A DNA stretch of 64,000 bases, from the NCBI GenBank assembly GCA_049177215.1, contig CP185379.1, positions 1,054,001 through 1,118,000 on the forward strand. Direction: 5' to 3'. Origin of the DNA: Pollutiaquabacter aromativorans. Its GTDB lineage: Bacteria > Bacteroidota > Bacteroidia > AKYH767-A > 2013-40CM-41-45. The first letter of the stretch is position 1. The number at the start of each line of letters is the position of its first letter. A model generated the notes under the pieces. That model saw only the letters and a list, made by a program, of their open reading frames with translations, did not search any database and was not told where the DNA came from. A program made the position numbers and the translations under genes. This document shows positions 26,738-35,586 of the stretch, in pieces.

Positions 26738-29095
26738 ATGACCAACTCCATCCGCGTAATCTGGATTTCTATATTCCTGCTATTCTCCGTGACAGGGCAG
26801 GCACAGTACACCCTGAGTGGAATCGTCTCCGACAAGTCCGACAAGACGAAGTTGATTGAAGGCGCAACGCTGTTCATCCCGGAATTCAACCGCATCGATT
26901 TGTCCAAAGAAGGTGGCACCTACATTTTCCGAAACCTCCACCAGGGGCGAATCAATGTCCAGGTCACCCGCGCCGGGTATCGTAGCCGGCTGGTACAGGT
27001 TAGTCTTAAGGATTCCGCTACGGTCGTGAATGTGGAGATGGAACCTGCACTGATTGACTTGCAGGAGGTCACCGTGACCGGAAATCGCGAGCGACTACCG
27101 GATATGGTGCCCTACGCGCTCAGTACCATGACTCGTGACGAGTTGGAGCGCCAGGGTGCAGTGCATGTATTATCGGCTTTGGCTTATCAACCGGGAATCG
27201 ACAAGATCACCCTGGGAAATGGAATACAAAAGCCGGTGATTCGCGGCCTCTCGTTCAACCGACTTTTGATTTACCAATACGGGACACGGATCGAGAACCA
27301 GCCGTGGGACGATCGGCATGATATGGGCGTAAACGAGAACGGAGTCGATCAGGTGGAAGTACTGAAAGGCCCCGCGGCTTTGATGGTCGGTCCCGATGCG
27401 CTGGCCGGTGCCATCATCTTCACGGATGAAAAACCCGCGGCCTTGGGGACAACTTCCGGCGACGTCGACCTGGGGTTTTTCACCAATACACTGGGAATAC
27501 GCGGCCGTGCAGGAGTGAAGGGGATGAACAATAACGGCCTTTTCTACAGTTTCCGTGGAGGCTGGCAGTCGCATACGAGTTACATTCAGGGTGAAGGAGA
27601 AGAACGCCAGAAGAATGAGATCGATAAGGATTTCGCTCCCAACAGCAAGTTCGGTTCCACCGATGCCAAACTGGTCTTGGGAACGAGCAAGCGCTGGGGC
27701 GTTTCCAAACTGACATACTCTTACCTGCGTCAACAGATCGGTATCGTCGAGCAGGAGGATGAGAGTCAATACCTGGAACCGGAACAGTTTACCGAGGAAC
27801 AACGGGATCGCGAATTCGAAGCACCGTACCAGGACGTAACCAATCACATTGTCTCAAGTGAGAATTCGATCCTCTTGCCAGGAGGCAGGATCAATGCCAA
27901 TCTTTCTTTCCAACACAATGACCGAAAGGAGTTTGAACCGACCGCGGATGGTGGGAAAGAGAAGGCAATCGGGCTGCGTCTCAACACCCTCACCTACGAT
28001 CTGCGCTATGGTTCGGATGGTGAAAAGAGATTCGAATGGTCGGTGGGTACGCAGGGATATATCCAGGGTAACAGGAACAACGGTCTCGAAGGGCTGGTAC
28101 CCGATGCCGATATCACCAACCTGGGCGTTTACGGAATGATCCATTACGATTGGAAGAACCTCCGGATCATGGCCGGTGGCCGTATCGACAGCCGCAGCAT
28201 GGACCTGGAATCGTATGAAGGTGGAGAAGAAACCGACTCCACGGAAATTCGTCCGGAGATCGAGTTGGAGAAGGAATACACGCTCCTGAACGGTTCCGTT
28301 GGGTTGGTGTGGAAGTTCCACAAGGGTTGGACGCTGAAAGGGAACTTCGGCACCGGCGTAACGGCTCCCAACTATTTGCAGTTGGCTACCTACGGCCCCC
28401 ATGAAGGAGCCTATCGCTTCGAGATCGGTAACCAGCAATTGGAGCAGGAACAAAGCAGGGAAACCGACCTCGGCCTTTCCTGGGAAGGACGATGGTTGGC
28501 CGTCAACGCGCAGGCGTATTATAACCAGGTGGCGAATTTCATTTACCTGCAAAATACCGGGCGGTTTGATAGCGTGACGGTCGCTGGAAAGGATTCGCTG
28601 TATCCGGTATACAATTATGTCCAGAACAACGCTACACTTTCGGGAGGAGAACTGACTCTCAACATCCACCATCCCAAGGCCTCCTGGGTCGATTTGCAAC
28701 TTGCCTACGGAATGACCGTCGGGGAACTGGATCGTGGAGGTAATCTGCCGTTCATACCGGCCAATAAGACCGTCGCTTCACTCAGCATACACAAGCCCCG
28801 GTTGAATTACCTCTATGAACCCTTCGCACGAATCGTCTTGAGTAACTATGCTAAGCAGGATAAGCTGGCGGAATTTGAGCAGGCAACCGACGGTTATCAG
28901 CTCATCGATTTGCATCTGGGCGGCTCCTTTCATTGGGGAAGGCAACAATTTGACATTACCGTGTCCGTCAACAACCTGTTGAACGAGGGTTATTTCAACC
29001 ATCTGTCCCTCATCCGGACCATCGGATACCGGGAAATGGGCCGGAATGTGGCGATTCGACTCCGCGTTCCCTTCGGGATCCACAACGGCTCCTGA
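26738..29095 (+). CDS. TonB-dependent outer-membrane receptor
   Basis: The ATG at 26738 (785 residues) is chosen for the signal peptide MTNSIRVIWISIFLLFSVTGQAQ; an upstream ATG at 26693 would precede it. After a CarboxypepD_reg-like beta-sandwich (YTLSGIVSDKSDKTKLIEGATLFI) come a plug domain (NRERLPDMVPYALSTMTRDELERQG, PVIRGLSFNRLLIYQYGTRIENQPWDD, VEVLKGPAALMVGPDALAGAI) and a 22-strand-type barrel ending in VNNLLNEGYFNHLSLIRTIGYREMGRNVAIRLRVPF. It imports a substrate using TonB energy. The plug resembles receptors for metals, but no SusD gene or siderophore genes lie nearby, so the ligand is unknown. It follows the flavoprotein gene by about 70 bp. Confidence 0.92.
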   Translation: MTNSIRVIWISIFLLFSVTGQAQYTLSGIVSDKSDKTKLIEGATLFIPEFNRIDLSKEGGTYIFRNLHQGRINVQVTRAGYRSRLVQVSLKDSATVVNVEMEPALIDLQEVTVTGNRERLPDMVPYALSTMTRDELERQGAVHVLSALAYQPGIDKITLGNGIQKPVIRGLSFNRLLIYQYGTRIENQPWDDRHDMGVNENGVDQVEVLKGPAALMVGPDALAGAIIFTDEKPAALGTTSGDVDLGFFTNTLGIRGRAGVKGMNNNGLFYSFRGGWQSHTSYIQGEGEERQKNEIDKDFAPNSKFGSTDAKLVLGTSKRWGVSKLTYSYLRQQIGIVEQEDESQYLEPEQFTEEQRDREFEAPYQDVTNHIVSSENSILLPGGRINANLSFQHNDRKEFEPTADGGKEKAIGLRLNTLTYDLRYGSDGEKRFEWSVGTQGYIQGNRNNGLEGLVPDADITNLGVYGMIHYDWKNLRIMAGGRIDSRSMDLESYEGGEETDSTEIRPEIELEKEYTLLNGSVGLVWKFHKGWTLKGNFGTGVTAPNYLQLATYGPHEGAYRFEIGNQQLEQEQSRETDLGLSWEGRWLAVNAQAYYNQVANFIYLQNTGRFDSVTVAGKDSLYPVYNYVQNNATLSGGELTLNIHHPKASWVDLQLAYGMTVGELDRGGNLPFIPANKTVASLSIHKPRLNYLYEPFARIVLSNYAKQDKLAEFEQATDGYQLIDLHLGGSFHWGRQQFDITVSVNNLLNEGYFNHLSLIRTIGYREMGRNVAIRLRVPFGIHNGS

Positions 29096-29154
29096 TCAAC
29101 CCCCGACTGCGTATAACCTCCCGGGACTTAGGATTTCCTTAACGCTCCTGCAAG

Positions 29155-29162
29155 TATCTTTG
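29155..29162 (+). promoter_or_regulatory. -7 element 6 nt before the ctp start
   Basis: TATCTTTG matches TAnnTTTG and ends 6 nt before the ATG at 29169. A TTT stretch at 29134-29136 sits about 18 bp upstream as a poor -33 candidate. Confidence 0.5.
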
Positions 29163-29168
29163 TGCTAC

Positions 29169-30773
29169 ATGAAAAGTGTATCCATCCTCCGACGCTTCCG
29201 GTCGCTATTGCCGGTTGCGTTTTCCCTCCTTGCGCTCCAGCCGGTCATGGCTCAGAACGGACAAAGCAAACTGGAGTATGCCTTGCAATTGATCAAGTTC
29301 TGGTATGTCGATACGGTCAACGAAAAGCAGTTGTCCGACGAAGCGATCCGCGCCATGCTCAAGGATCTCGATCCGCATTCGGTCTATATTCCGCTCGAAG
29401 AGATGCGGGAAATGAACGAGCCGCTGGTCGGTAACTTCGAAGGGGTCGGTATCCAGTTCAACATCAACAACGACACGATCCTGATCACCCAGACCATTCC
29501 GGGTGGTCCATCCGAAAAACTCGGACTCCGGGCCGGCGACCGCATCGTTACGATCAATGACTCCACCGTCGCGGGCATCAAGATCACGAACAACGATGTA
29601 CTCAAGAAACTGCGGGGACCGAAAGGAACCAAAGTGAAAGTGACCATCTTCCGTCGGGGGAGTGCGGACTTGCTCGACTTCATGATCACCCGCGACAAGA
29701 TTCCGCTCTTCAGTGTGGACGCATCGTATCTCGTAACACCGCAGATCGGTTATATCAAGATATCCCGTTTTGCCGACTCAACACCGTCCGAGTTCCGTGA
29801 AGCGCTCGAGAAACTCAAGAAGCAGGGAATGACTGCGCTGATTCTCGATCTGCAGGGGAATGGTGGCGGCTACCTGAATAAAGCGGTCGAGCTTTCGGAT
29901 GAATTCCTGTCGGAAGGAAAAAAGATCGTATTCACCCGTGGCCGCATGACACAATCGGAAGATTACATGTCTTCCGTGATGGGCGGTTGGGAAAAGGGTA
30001 AACTGGCTATTCTCATCGATGAAACCAGCGCTTCCGCCAGTGAGATCGTTTCAGGTGCCGTGCAGGATTGGGACCGCGGACTGATCGTGGGCCGACGTAG
30101 TTTTGGCAAAGGACTCGTGCAGAAGTCGTACGGCCTGCCGGACGGCTCCATGATCCGGCTGACCGTCGCGCATTACTATACGCCTTCAGGTCGCTGTATC
30201 CAGAAGCCCTACGAACCCGGGCAGGAGGACGAATACGATATGGATTACGTCAATCGGTTCAAACATGGTGAACTCTTCTATGCTGACAGTATCCGTTTTC
30301 AGGATTCCACCGAATATTTCACCAGTGCCAAACGCCTCGTGAGAGGGGGAGGTGGCATCATGCCGGATGTATTTGTCCCACTGGACACCAGCATGAGTAG
30401 CACGTACTATACCGACCTGCTGCGTAAGAATATCCTGGGTGATTTCACGCTGAACTATGTGGATCGTAACCGGAATAAACTGTTGTCCGCTTACCCGGAC
30501 ATGGCGGTGTTCAAACGAGATTTCAAACCCGAAGGCGCGTTCTTCGAAGAGTTCCTGGAAGCTGCCAGCAAGGGCGGAGTGCCCATGGACAGTGCAGGAT
30601 TTCGTACCTCGGAACGCCTGATCCGACTGCAGTTGAAAGCATTGGTCGCGCGCAATCTCTGGGATATTGGCGCCTACTTCCAGGTGATCAACGATATCAA
30701 TGTCGTTCTGCAACGGGCGATCGAATCGATCAACGATAACAGTTTCGAGCGACTCAAGATATCGGCCCGGTAA
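29169..30773 (+). CDS. C-terminal processing peptidase, S41 family
   Basis: The ATG at 29169 (534 residues) begins a signal peptide (MKSVSILRRFRSLLPVAFSLLALQPVMAQ). Order: N-terminal S41 helices (KLEYALQLIKFWYVD), a PDZ domain at about residues 85-175 (VGNFEGVGIQFNINNDTI, LGLRAGDRIVTINDSTV), then the protease core. The Ser/Lys dyad is S289 in DETSASASEIVSGAVQDWDRG and K314 in SFGKGLVQ; the spacing of 25 fits Prc/CtpA. The enzyme cleaves periplasmic proteins near their C-termini. About 150 C-terminal residues beyond the core have no recognised domain. The stop is 6 bp from the next gene, so the two are probably co-transcribed. Confidence 0.94.
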   Translation: MKSVSILRRFRSLLPVAFSLLALQPVMAQNGQSKLEYALQLIKFWYVDTVNEKQLSDEAIRAMLKDLDPHSVYIPLEEMREMNEPLVGNFEGVGIQFNINNDTILITQTIPGGPSEKLGLRAGDRIVTINDSTVAGIKITNNDVLKKLRGPKGTKVKVTIFRRGSADLLDFMITRDKIPLFSVDASYLVTPQIGYIKISRFADSTPSEFREALEKLKKQGMTALILDLQGNGGGYLNKAVELSDEFLSEGKKIVFTRGRMTQSEDYMSSVMGGWEKGKLAILIDETSASASEIVSGAVQDWDRGLIVGRRSFGKGLVQKSYGLPDGSMIRLTVAHYYTPSGRCIQKPYEPGQEDEYDMDYVNRFKHGELFYADSIRFQDSTEYFTSAKRLVRGGGGIMPDVFVPLDTSMSSTYYTDLLRKNILGDFTLNYVDRNRNKLLSAYPDMAVFKRDFKPEGAFFEEFLEAASKGGVPMDSAGFRTSERLIRLQLKALVARNLWDIGAYFQVINDINVVLQRAIESINDNSFERLKISAR

Positions 30774-30779
30774 TAGAAG

Positions 30780-32054
30780 ATGATGGGTAGATCGTTCGCT
30801 GGGAAATTCCTGTTGGCAATAGGATGTGTCGGACTGTCGGCGTTAAATGTCTTTGCGCAACCAGCCGGTTCGTTCAGCGTGATGAACTGGAACCTGCTGA
30901 ACTGGCCCAACACCTCGGATCTGGTCAACGATACAACAACGCGCCTTCCTTATTACCGGACGGTGGTCGAGTATGCTGATCCCGATATCCTCGTCACCGA
31001 GGAGAATCAGACCTCGTACAGCACAACCTGGTTCCTGAACTCGGTCATGAACCTGCGCAGACCGGGTGTATACCGCCAGGGTAATTACATCCAGGGCCCC
31101 GACAGCAACAACGGCATTTTCTACAAGGATTCACTTTTCCGTTTTGTGAGCAATGTGCCGATCGAAACGACATTGCGCGACATCAATGTCTTCACCTTGG
31201 TATTTAAGCCGACCGGCGACACGCTTCGGGTGTATGCCGTACACCTGAAGGCCAGCACAGGCGTCACCAACGAAGCCCAACGCGCACAGGAGGTGGATTC
31301 ACTTCGCCGCCGGACGGATCTGCTACCGGCGGGTACCGATTTTCTCGTTTGTGGCGACTTCAATATTTACGGAGACTATGAAGCCGCCTATCAAAAATTG
31401 ATCGTAGACCGCCCTGTCGATGACGGCAATGTTGTCGACGTCCTGAATCTTACCGGCATCTGGAATGATCCCGCCTACGCGCCATTTCACACCCAATCAA
31501 CCCGACTGAACGCAGTCGGAGGAGGAAGTAACGGCGGGATGGACGATCGTTTTGATATGATACTGATGTCAAACGCGCTGGTGCAGGCAGGTGAATTGTA
31601 CTACCTGCCCGGCACCTACGAGGCTATCGGTAACGACGGTAATCACTTCAACGAGTCGATCAACTACGGGACCAATACAGCTGTTCCGGCAACGGTTGCT
31701 GATGCTTTGTACGGAGCATCCGATCATTTGCCGGTCATTGTGCGGATACAGTCGGGTACCTCGCCCGGAATCAATGAGCCGGAGTTACCCATCACTGCTT
31801 TTCGAGTTTTCCCAAACCCGACAAACAGCTATTTTCAACTGGAGGGGGACTTGCGAGATCCGGTCGGAGAACTGTTTTTACACCTGTACGATCTGCAAGG
31901 AAGAAGCATTTTTTCCGAAGATTTGAATAGAATGCCTTCCGGGTATTTCAGAATCGAACGTGCTTTGCCGACGGGTCTGGAACCTGGCGCGTATCTGGTT
32001 ACCTTGAGTGCTCGTAACTGGCTGAAGGGCAGCGTTTTAATTGTTGGCTGGTAA
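30780..32054 (+). CDS. Secreted endonuclease/exonuclease/phosphatase-fold protein with T9SS domain
   Basis: Protein of 424 residues, signal peptide MMGRSFAGKFLLAIGCVGLSALNVFAQ. An endonuclease/exonuclease/phosphatase (DNase I-like) fold covers residues 33-325: FSVMNWNLLNWPN at the start, VYAVHLKAS, FLVCGDFNIYGDYEAA and ASDHLPVIVRI, which hold the metal-binding Asn, Glu, Asp and His residues of the family. The tail (FRVFPNPTNSYFQLEG, LYDLQGRSIF, LEPGAYLVTLS) is a T9SS type A sorting domain. It is probably a surface or released nuclease or phosphoesterase, for example to recover phosphate from nucleic acid. Directly behind the S41 protease gene. Confidence 0.87.
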   Translation: MMGRSFAGKFLLAIGCVGLSALNVFAQPAGSFSVMNWNLLNWPNTSDLVNDTTTRLPYYRTVVEYADPDILVTEENQTSYSTTWFLNSVMNLRRPGVYRQGNYIQGPDSNNGIFYKDSLFRFVSNVPIETTLRDINVFTLVFKPTGDTLRVYAVHLKASTGVTNEAQRAQEVDSLRRRTDLLPAGTDFLVCGDFNIYGDYEAAYQKLIVDRPVDDGNVVDVLNLTGIWNDPAYAPFHTQSTRLNAVGGGSNGGMDDRFDMILMSNALVQAGELYYLPGTYEAIGNDGNHFNESINYGTNTAVPATVADALYGASDHLPVIVRIQSGTSPGINEPELPITAFRVFPNPTNSYFQLEGDLRDPVGELFLHLYDLQGRSIFSEDLNRMPSGYFRIERALPTGLEPGAYLVTLSARNWLKGSVLIVGW

Positions 32055-32156
32055 AAAATAAGTGCTCTGTAAGAACGGAGTGTAATGCACCCCCGCTTGG
32101 TGTTCAAACCTTTTAATTTTCCTGGTAGTTAAATGATTTGTTTGTGATCGGCTTCC

Positions 32157-32723
32157 ATGAAAAAGAAAGTGGGTACTCCAAGGCCTCAGGTCGGTTCCTT
32201 GCTGATCTCTGAGCCTTTCAATCCGGAGCCTTCGTTTAAACGCTCGGTGGTCATCATCAGCCAGCATAACACGAAAGGTACGATCGGGTTTATCATCAAC
32301 AAACCGACTCCGTTGAAGATCGGGGATGCCCTCGACGACTTTCCGGAGTTTGATGCGCCGGTCTATTGGGGAGGCCCGATCAAACTGGATTCCATCTACT
32401 ACGTGCACTCGATCCGGAATCTTCCGGGGAGCAAGAAAATCAGCGAGGGCATCTATTGGGGTGGAGATTACGAGCAGTTGAAAGTGATGATCGAGTCGGG
32501 AGAAGTGACGACGGATCAGATCAAGTTCATTGCCGGTTTTGCATGCTGGGTTCCGCACCAGTTGGAGGATGAGATCCTGCATGATAACTGGTGGATAACG
32601 CCCGCGGATACGCACAGCGCGCTGATTGAAGAACCGACAACGGTCTGGGGAAGCGTGCTGCGTAAGATGGGACACGTTTACGGCATCCTGAATGATTTCC
32701 CGGAGGATCCCGGCATCAACTGA
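32157..32723 (+). CDS. YqgE/AlgH family protein
   Basis: Protein of 188 residues in the UPF0301 (YqgE/AlgH) family: GSLLISEPFNPEPSFKRSVVIISQHNTKGTIGFIINKPT at the start and the central YWGGPIKLDSIYYVHS, then GYAGW-like GFACWVPHQLEDEI and a WW segment (DNWWITPAD). Cytosolic. The biochemical function is not settled in any organism. It stands alone between the nuclease gene and a bidirectional terminator. Confidence 0.92.
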   Translation: MKKKVGTPRPQVGSLLISEPFNPEPSFKRSVVIISQHNTKGTIGFIINKPTPLKIGDALDDFPEFDAPVYWGGPIKLDSIYYVHSIRNLPGSKKISEGIYWGGDYEQLKVMIESGEVTTDQIKFIAGFACWVPHQLEDEILHDNWWITPADTHSALIEEPTTVWGSVLRKMGHVYGILNDFPEDPGIN

Positions 32724-32736
32724 AATGTCAAGAAAA

Positions 32737-32772
32737 TAAAAAGCCCCGAAACATCTGCTTCGGGGCTTTTTC
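32737..32772. terminator. Bidirectional rho-independent terminator
   Basis: AAAAGCCCCGAA pairs with TTCGGGGCTTTT around a short loop, with A- and T-runs at the ends. It lies between the convergent YqgE and lipoprotein genes and should serve both. Confidence 0.9.
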
Positions 32773-32785
32773 ATGCTGCTGAAGT

Positions 32786-33616
32786 TCAGCGCAGGTGTAC
32801 GATACGCGACTGCCCGTTTGCGGTGACCGTTGCTTCGTCGTCGCAGGCTCCGCTTCCGAAATCGAGGCTTCGGTCTGGACGGTTGGAACTGCTCACGCTG
32901 ATCGTTCCGCTCGTGATCCACCGGCAATCATGCTCCCGAACCAGGTCGGTAAGGGTCGCTTGAAATGTATCCCCGCGATCATTACTGCCGGTAGCGGTAC
33001 CATTTACACGATAGACATCATTCACGCAGGTACTGTCACCGAATCCGTCGATCATCTCCCGTGTGCGTTGGCTGTTCCAGGTTTTCCACCGCCCATCGGG
33101 CAAGGTAACCCGCATGTTTTGCGCATCGATGTTCCACACCATGTTACCAGCGGCATTGAAACCGTTATTCGTCACCGACCGCGAGCCTTCGATGAGCCGC
33201 CCGTCTACATGATAGTCGGAAAATACGACGGTCCACGTAGCGCCCGGATCGAAGTAGCGACCCGAATAAGTGATCAGGATCTGACCGCTGCGCGTCCTTC
33301 CGTCCTGTCCGGTACAACCGGTCCCGAAATCGATCGTGACCGTGTGGTTGATCGAATCACGCAGGATGCTGGCGCAACTTCCGAAGCCGAAGCGACCGGT
33401 TTCGGAGGTGCGTTGGTTGGATACACCGCTGGTCATCGCCGCTTCGGCATCCAGATGATCCATGTCCGCGTTGATGTTTTCCGCCTGACCGATCTCCTGG
33501 AGAGCGGTCATCGCGTTTTCGCTTTCTGAATTACTGTCTTTCTTGCAACCGGTGTTCAAGAGGAGGGCCAGGGCGGCGACAAGACACACCAGGGCCGTGA
33601 AACGTGTTGGTTTCAT
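32786..33616 (-). CDS. Conserved lipoprotein of unknown function
   Basis: Protein of 276 residues. Signal peptide with lipobox LNTGC, predicted lipidated C24 followed by KKDS. The mature part is beta-rich with paired Gly/Ser/Thr motifs (GFGSCASILRDSINHTVTIDFGTGC, RSGQILITYSGRYFDPGATW, DGRLIEGSRSVTNNG) and four or more cysteines. Proteins of this general kind are common in Bacteroidota, but I know of no assigned function. Its own promoter was not recognised. A CGTTCG/CGAACG hairpin (33645-33659) and a GTTTGCAAAC palindrome (33667-33676) lie upstream. Confidence 0.7.
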   Translation of the reverse strand: MKPTRFTALVCLVAALALLLNTGCKKDSNSESENAMTALQEIGQAENINADMDHLDAEAAMTSGVSNQRTSETGRFGFGSCASILRDSINHTVTIDFGTGCTGQDGRTRSGQILITYSGRYFDPGATWTVVFSDYHVDGRLIEGSRSVTNNGFNAAGNMVWNIDAQNMRVTLPDGRWKTWNSQRTREMIDGFGDSTCVNDVYRVNGTATGSNDRGDTFQATLTDLVREHDCRWITSGTISVSSSNRPDRSLDFGSGACDDEATVTANGQSRIVHLR

Positions 33617-33729
33617 AGTAAGAGGAATGAAGGTGTTGGGGTAACGTTCGTCCCGAACGCAGGGGTGTTTGCAAACGACAACCCTATGACCGCCGGTAGG
33701 CCTTGAGGTTTAAGGACGAGCGAAAAAAG

Positions 33730-34155
33730 TCAACCCCAGTTGGTGGCGAAGTGGAAGGAAGTAATATTGAATCCCTTTTTCAGATAGAGTCGGTGCGCGT
33801 CGTAGCGGGCCGGAACGCTGCCGGAGTCCAGGTGCACGCCGTCCAGTCCTTGTTTTCGCGCCGTCTCGAATACGCGCTCGAGCAGCGCGGAAGCGTATCC
33901 TTTTCCCCGATAGTTGGGGAGGGTGCCGAGGTCATCCACATAAATCACCCGCCCCCAGGCCAGGTGCTCGCTGTAACGGTATCCGCAGAAGGCGGTGGCT
34001 ACACCGTCTTCTTCCGTATAGATAAGATGATAACCCCGCTGCATCATCCCACCGATCAGCGATCGGATATTCTCTTCATTCACGTTCGGTCGCAAAGCGC
34101 GAACAACCGGTAGCACTTGCAACAATTCGTCGGGATGCTGGATCGTTTTGATCAT
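33730..34155 (-). CDS. GNAT-family N-acetyltransferase
   Basis: Protein of 141 residues. The acetyl-CoA-binding motif A is visible as YVDDLGTLPNYRGKGYASALLERVFETARKQG, followed by HLDSGSVPARYDAHRLYLKKGF, the usual beta5-alpha4 part of GNATs. The substrate is unknown. It is the last gene of an apparent minus-strand operon with redoxin, endonuclease IV and another GNAT, 28 bp after the previous stop. Confidence 0.85.
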   Translation of the reverse strand: MIKTIQHPDELLQVLPVVRALRPNVNEENIRSLIGGMMQRGYHLIYTEEDGVATAFCGYRYSEHLAWGRVIYVDDLGTLPNYRGKGYASALLERVFETARKQGLDGVHLDSGSVPARYDAHRLYLKKGFNITSFHFATNWG

Positions 34156-34183
34156 GATGGTAGTGGACGTTGAGCGGGACGAT

Positions 34184-34750
34184 TCAGGTGAAGTTTAATC
34201 GGACGATCGGACGGGTAGGGGAGCGCCGCGCGACTTCCCGAAAGCCTGCCTTCAAATATCCGCTTAAGGTACCGGTAAAGGCGAATACGTCGGGTAGCCC
34301 CGCCGGCTGATCAACCGGGTACGCTTCAATCCGTTCCGCGCCCGATTTCCTGGCGAACTGTGCGGCGGCATTGATCAGCGCAGTGGAAAGTCCCTGGCGA
34401 CGATGATCTTTTCGAATGAAGAGGCAGACGATGCTCCAGGTCGGACTGTCATCCAAAGGCTTCAGGATGCGGGAACCGGAGAGGCGCGGGAAGTCTTCGC
34501 GCGGACCCATCGAAATCCAGCCCACAGCTTCCTTTCCGGAGAGGGCCAGAATACCCGGTGGAAATTTCCTCGTAAGGTTCCGCAGCCGCCTTTTATTGCC
34601 TGCCCCTTTGCCGGCATTGTAGTCGGAGGCTTTTAATCGCCAATGCATGCACCAGCAACCACCGCAAGCACCTTTTTCACCGAAGAGGTCTTCCAATTGT
34701 GACCAGTGAGCTGCTGTCACGGGCTCAAAACGAATCCTGGCGTTACTCAT
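34184..34750 (-). CDS. GNAT-family N-acetyltransferase
   Basis: Protein of 188 residues. An N-terminal CGGCWCMHW segment precedes the GNAT core, with motif A in IVCLFIRKDHRRQGLSTALINAAAQFARKSGAERIEAYPVD and the C-terminal FTGTLSGYLKAGFREVARRSPTRPI. This CxxC/W-rich subgroup occurs widely in bacteria without a known substrate. The ATG overlaps the stop of the endonuclease IV gene as ATGA (34747-34750), so translational coupling is likely. Confidence 0.85.
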   Translation of the reverse strand: MSNARIRFEPVTAAHWSQLEDLFGEKGACGGCWCMHWRLKASDYNAGKGAGNKRRLRNLTRKFPPGILALSGKEAVGWISMGPREDFPRLSGSRILKPLDDSPTWSIVCLFIRKDHRRQGLSTALINAAAQFARKSGAERIEAYPVDQPAGLPDVFAFTGTLSGYLKAGFREVARRSPTRPIVRLNFT

Positions 34751-35586
34751 TGGATCAGTTTTCTCAAATACTCCAGGTTTTTCCTGTCCATATCGTCCTC
34801 CTTATCCGTTTCCAGCACTTTCGGAACGTCGGGAAATTTTTCCAGCATGCGTCGAAAACAATCCCGGCCAAGTTCACCTCGTCCAATGTGTTCGTGTCGA
34901 TCGAGTCTGCTGCCTAATCCGCCTTTCGAATCATTCAGGTGAATGGCTTCCAGTCGTTCCATGCCGACTTCCTGATCGAATTCCTTCCAACATGCCTGAA
35001 ACCCCTTTGCATCGCGTAGATCGTAACCTGCGGCGAAAGCATGGCAGGTATCAAAGCAGACGCCGAGCCGGTTGGAGCGCACAGTTTTCAATAATGTACC
35101 GAGATGACGGAATTGATACCCCATGCTGGTGCCTTGTCCTGCTGTGTTCTCGATCAGGATATGGGTTCGACAAGCGGCGGTTCGTTGCAGCACTTCCTGC
35201 AATCCTTCGGCGATCCGGGCGAGGGTGACTTCATCAGACCGACCTTGTGCGGCACCCGGATGCAGGACGCACCCCGACAAGCCAAGGGCATGACAACGGC
35301 GCACCTCACCTTCGAGGGCATCGACGGATTTCGAAAAGAGGGCAGGGTCCGCCGAACCCAGGTTAAGCAGGTACGAACAATGGGAGAAGATACGCTTGAC
35401 TCCGCTCTTCTTCCAGGCCGATTTGAATGATCGGATGGCTTCGTCCGAAAGCACTTTGTTGACCCACTGGCGCTGATTTTGGGTGAAGATCTGCATCGCG
35501 TCGATGCCGAGTGCATCCGCTTCTTCGAATGCCTTTTCCAATCCACCGGCTATCGAACAGTGTACTCCAAGCAACTGCGCTTTCAT
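34747..35586 (-). CDS. nfo: Deoxyribonuclease IV (AP endonuclease)
   Basis: The ATG at 35586 (279 residues) is preferred to the one at 35598 because it forms an ATGA overlap with the upstream redoxin stop. Endonuclease IV marks: LLGVHCSIAGGLEKAFEEADALG at the start, FSHCSYLLNLGS, GCVLHPGAAQG, ILIENTAGQGTSMGY, GVCFDTCHAFAAGYD, HLNDSKGGLGSRLDRHEHIGRGELG and LETDKEDD; these hold the His, Glu and Asp ligands of the three-zinc site. It cuts at abasic sites in base-excision repair. Full length. Confidence 0.95.
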   Translation of the reverse strand: MKAQLLGVHCSIAGGLEKAFEEADALGIDAMQIFTQNQRQWVNKVLSDEAIRSFKSAWKKSGVKRIFSHCSYLLNLGSADPALFSKSVDALEGEVRRCHALGLSGCVLHPGAAQGRSDEVTLARIAEGLQEVLQRTAACRTHILIENTAGQGTSMGYQFRHLGTLLKTVRSNRLGVCFDTCHAFAAGYDLRDAKGFQACWKEFDQEVGMERLEAIHLNDSKGGLGSRLDRHEHIGRGELGRDCFRRMLEKFPDVPKVLETDKEDDMDRKNLEYLRKLIQ

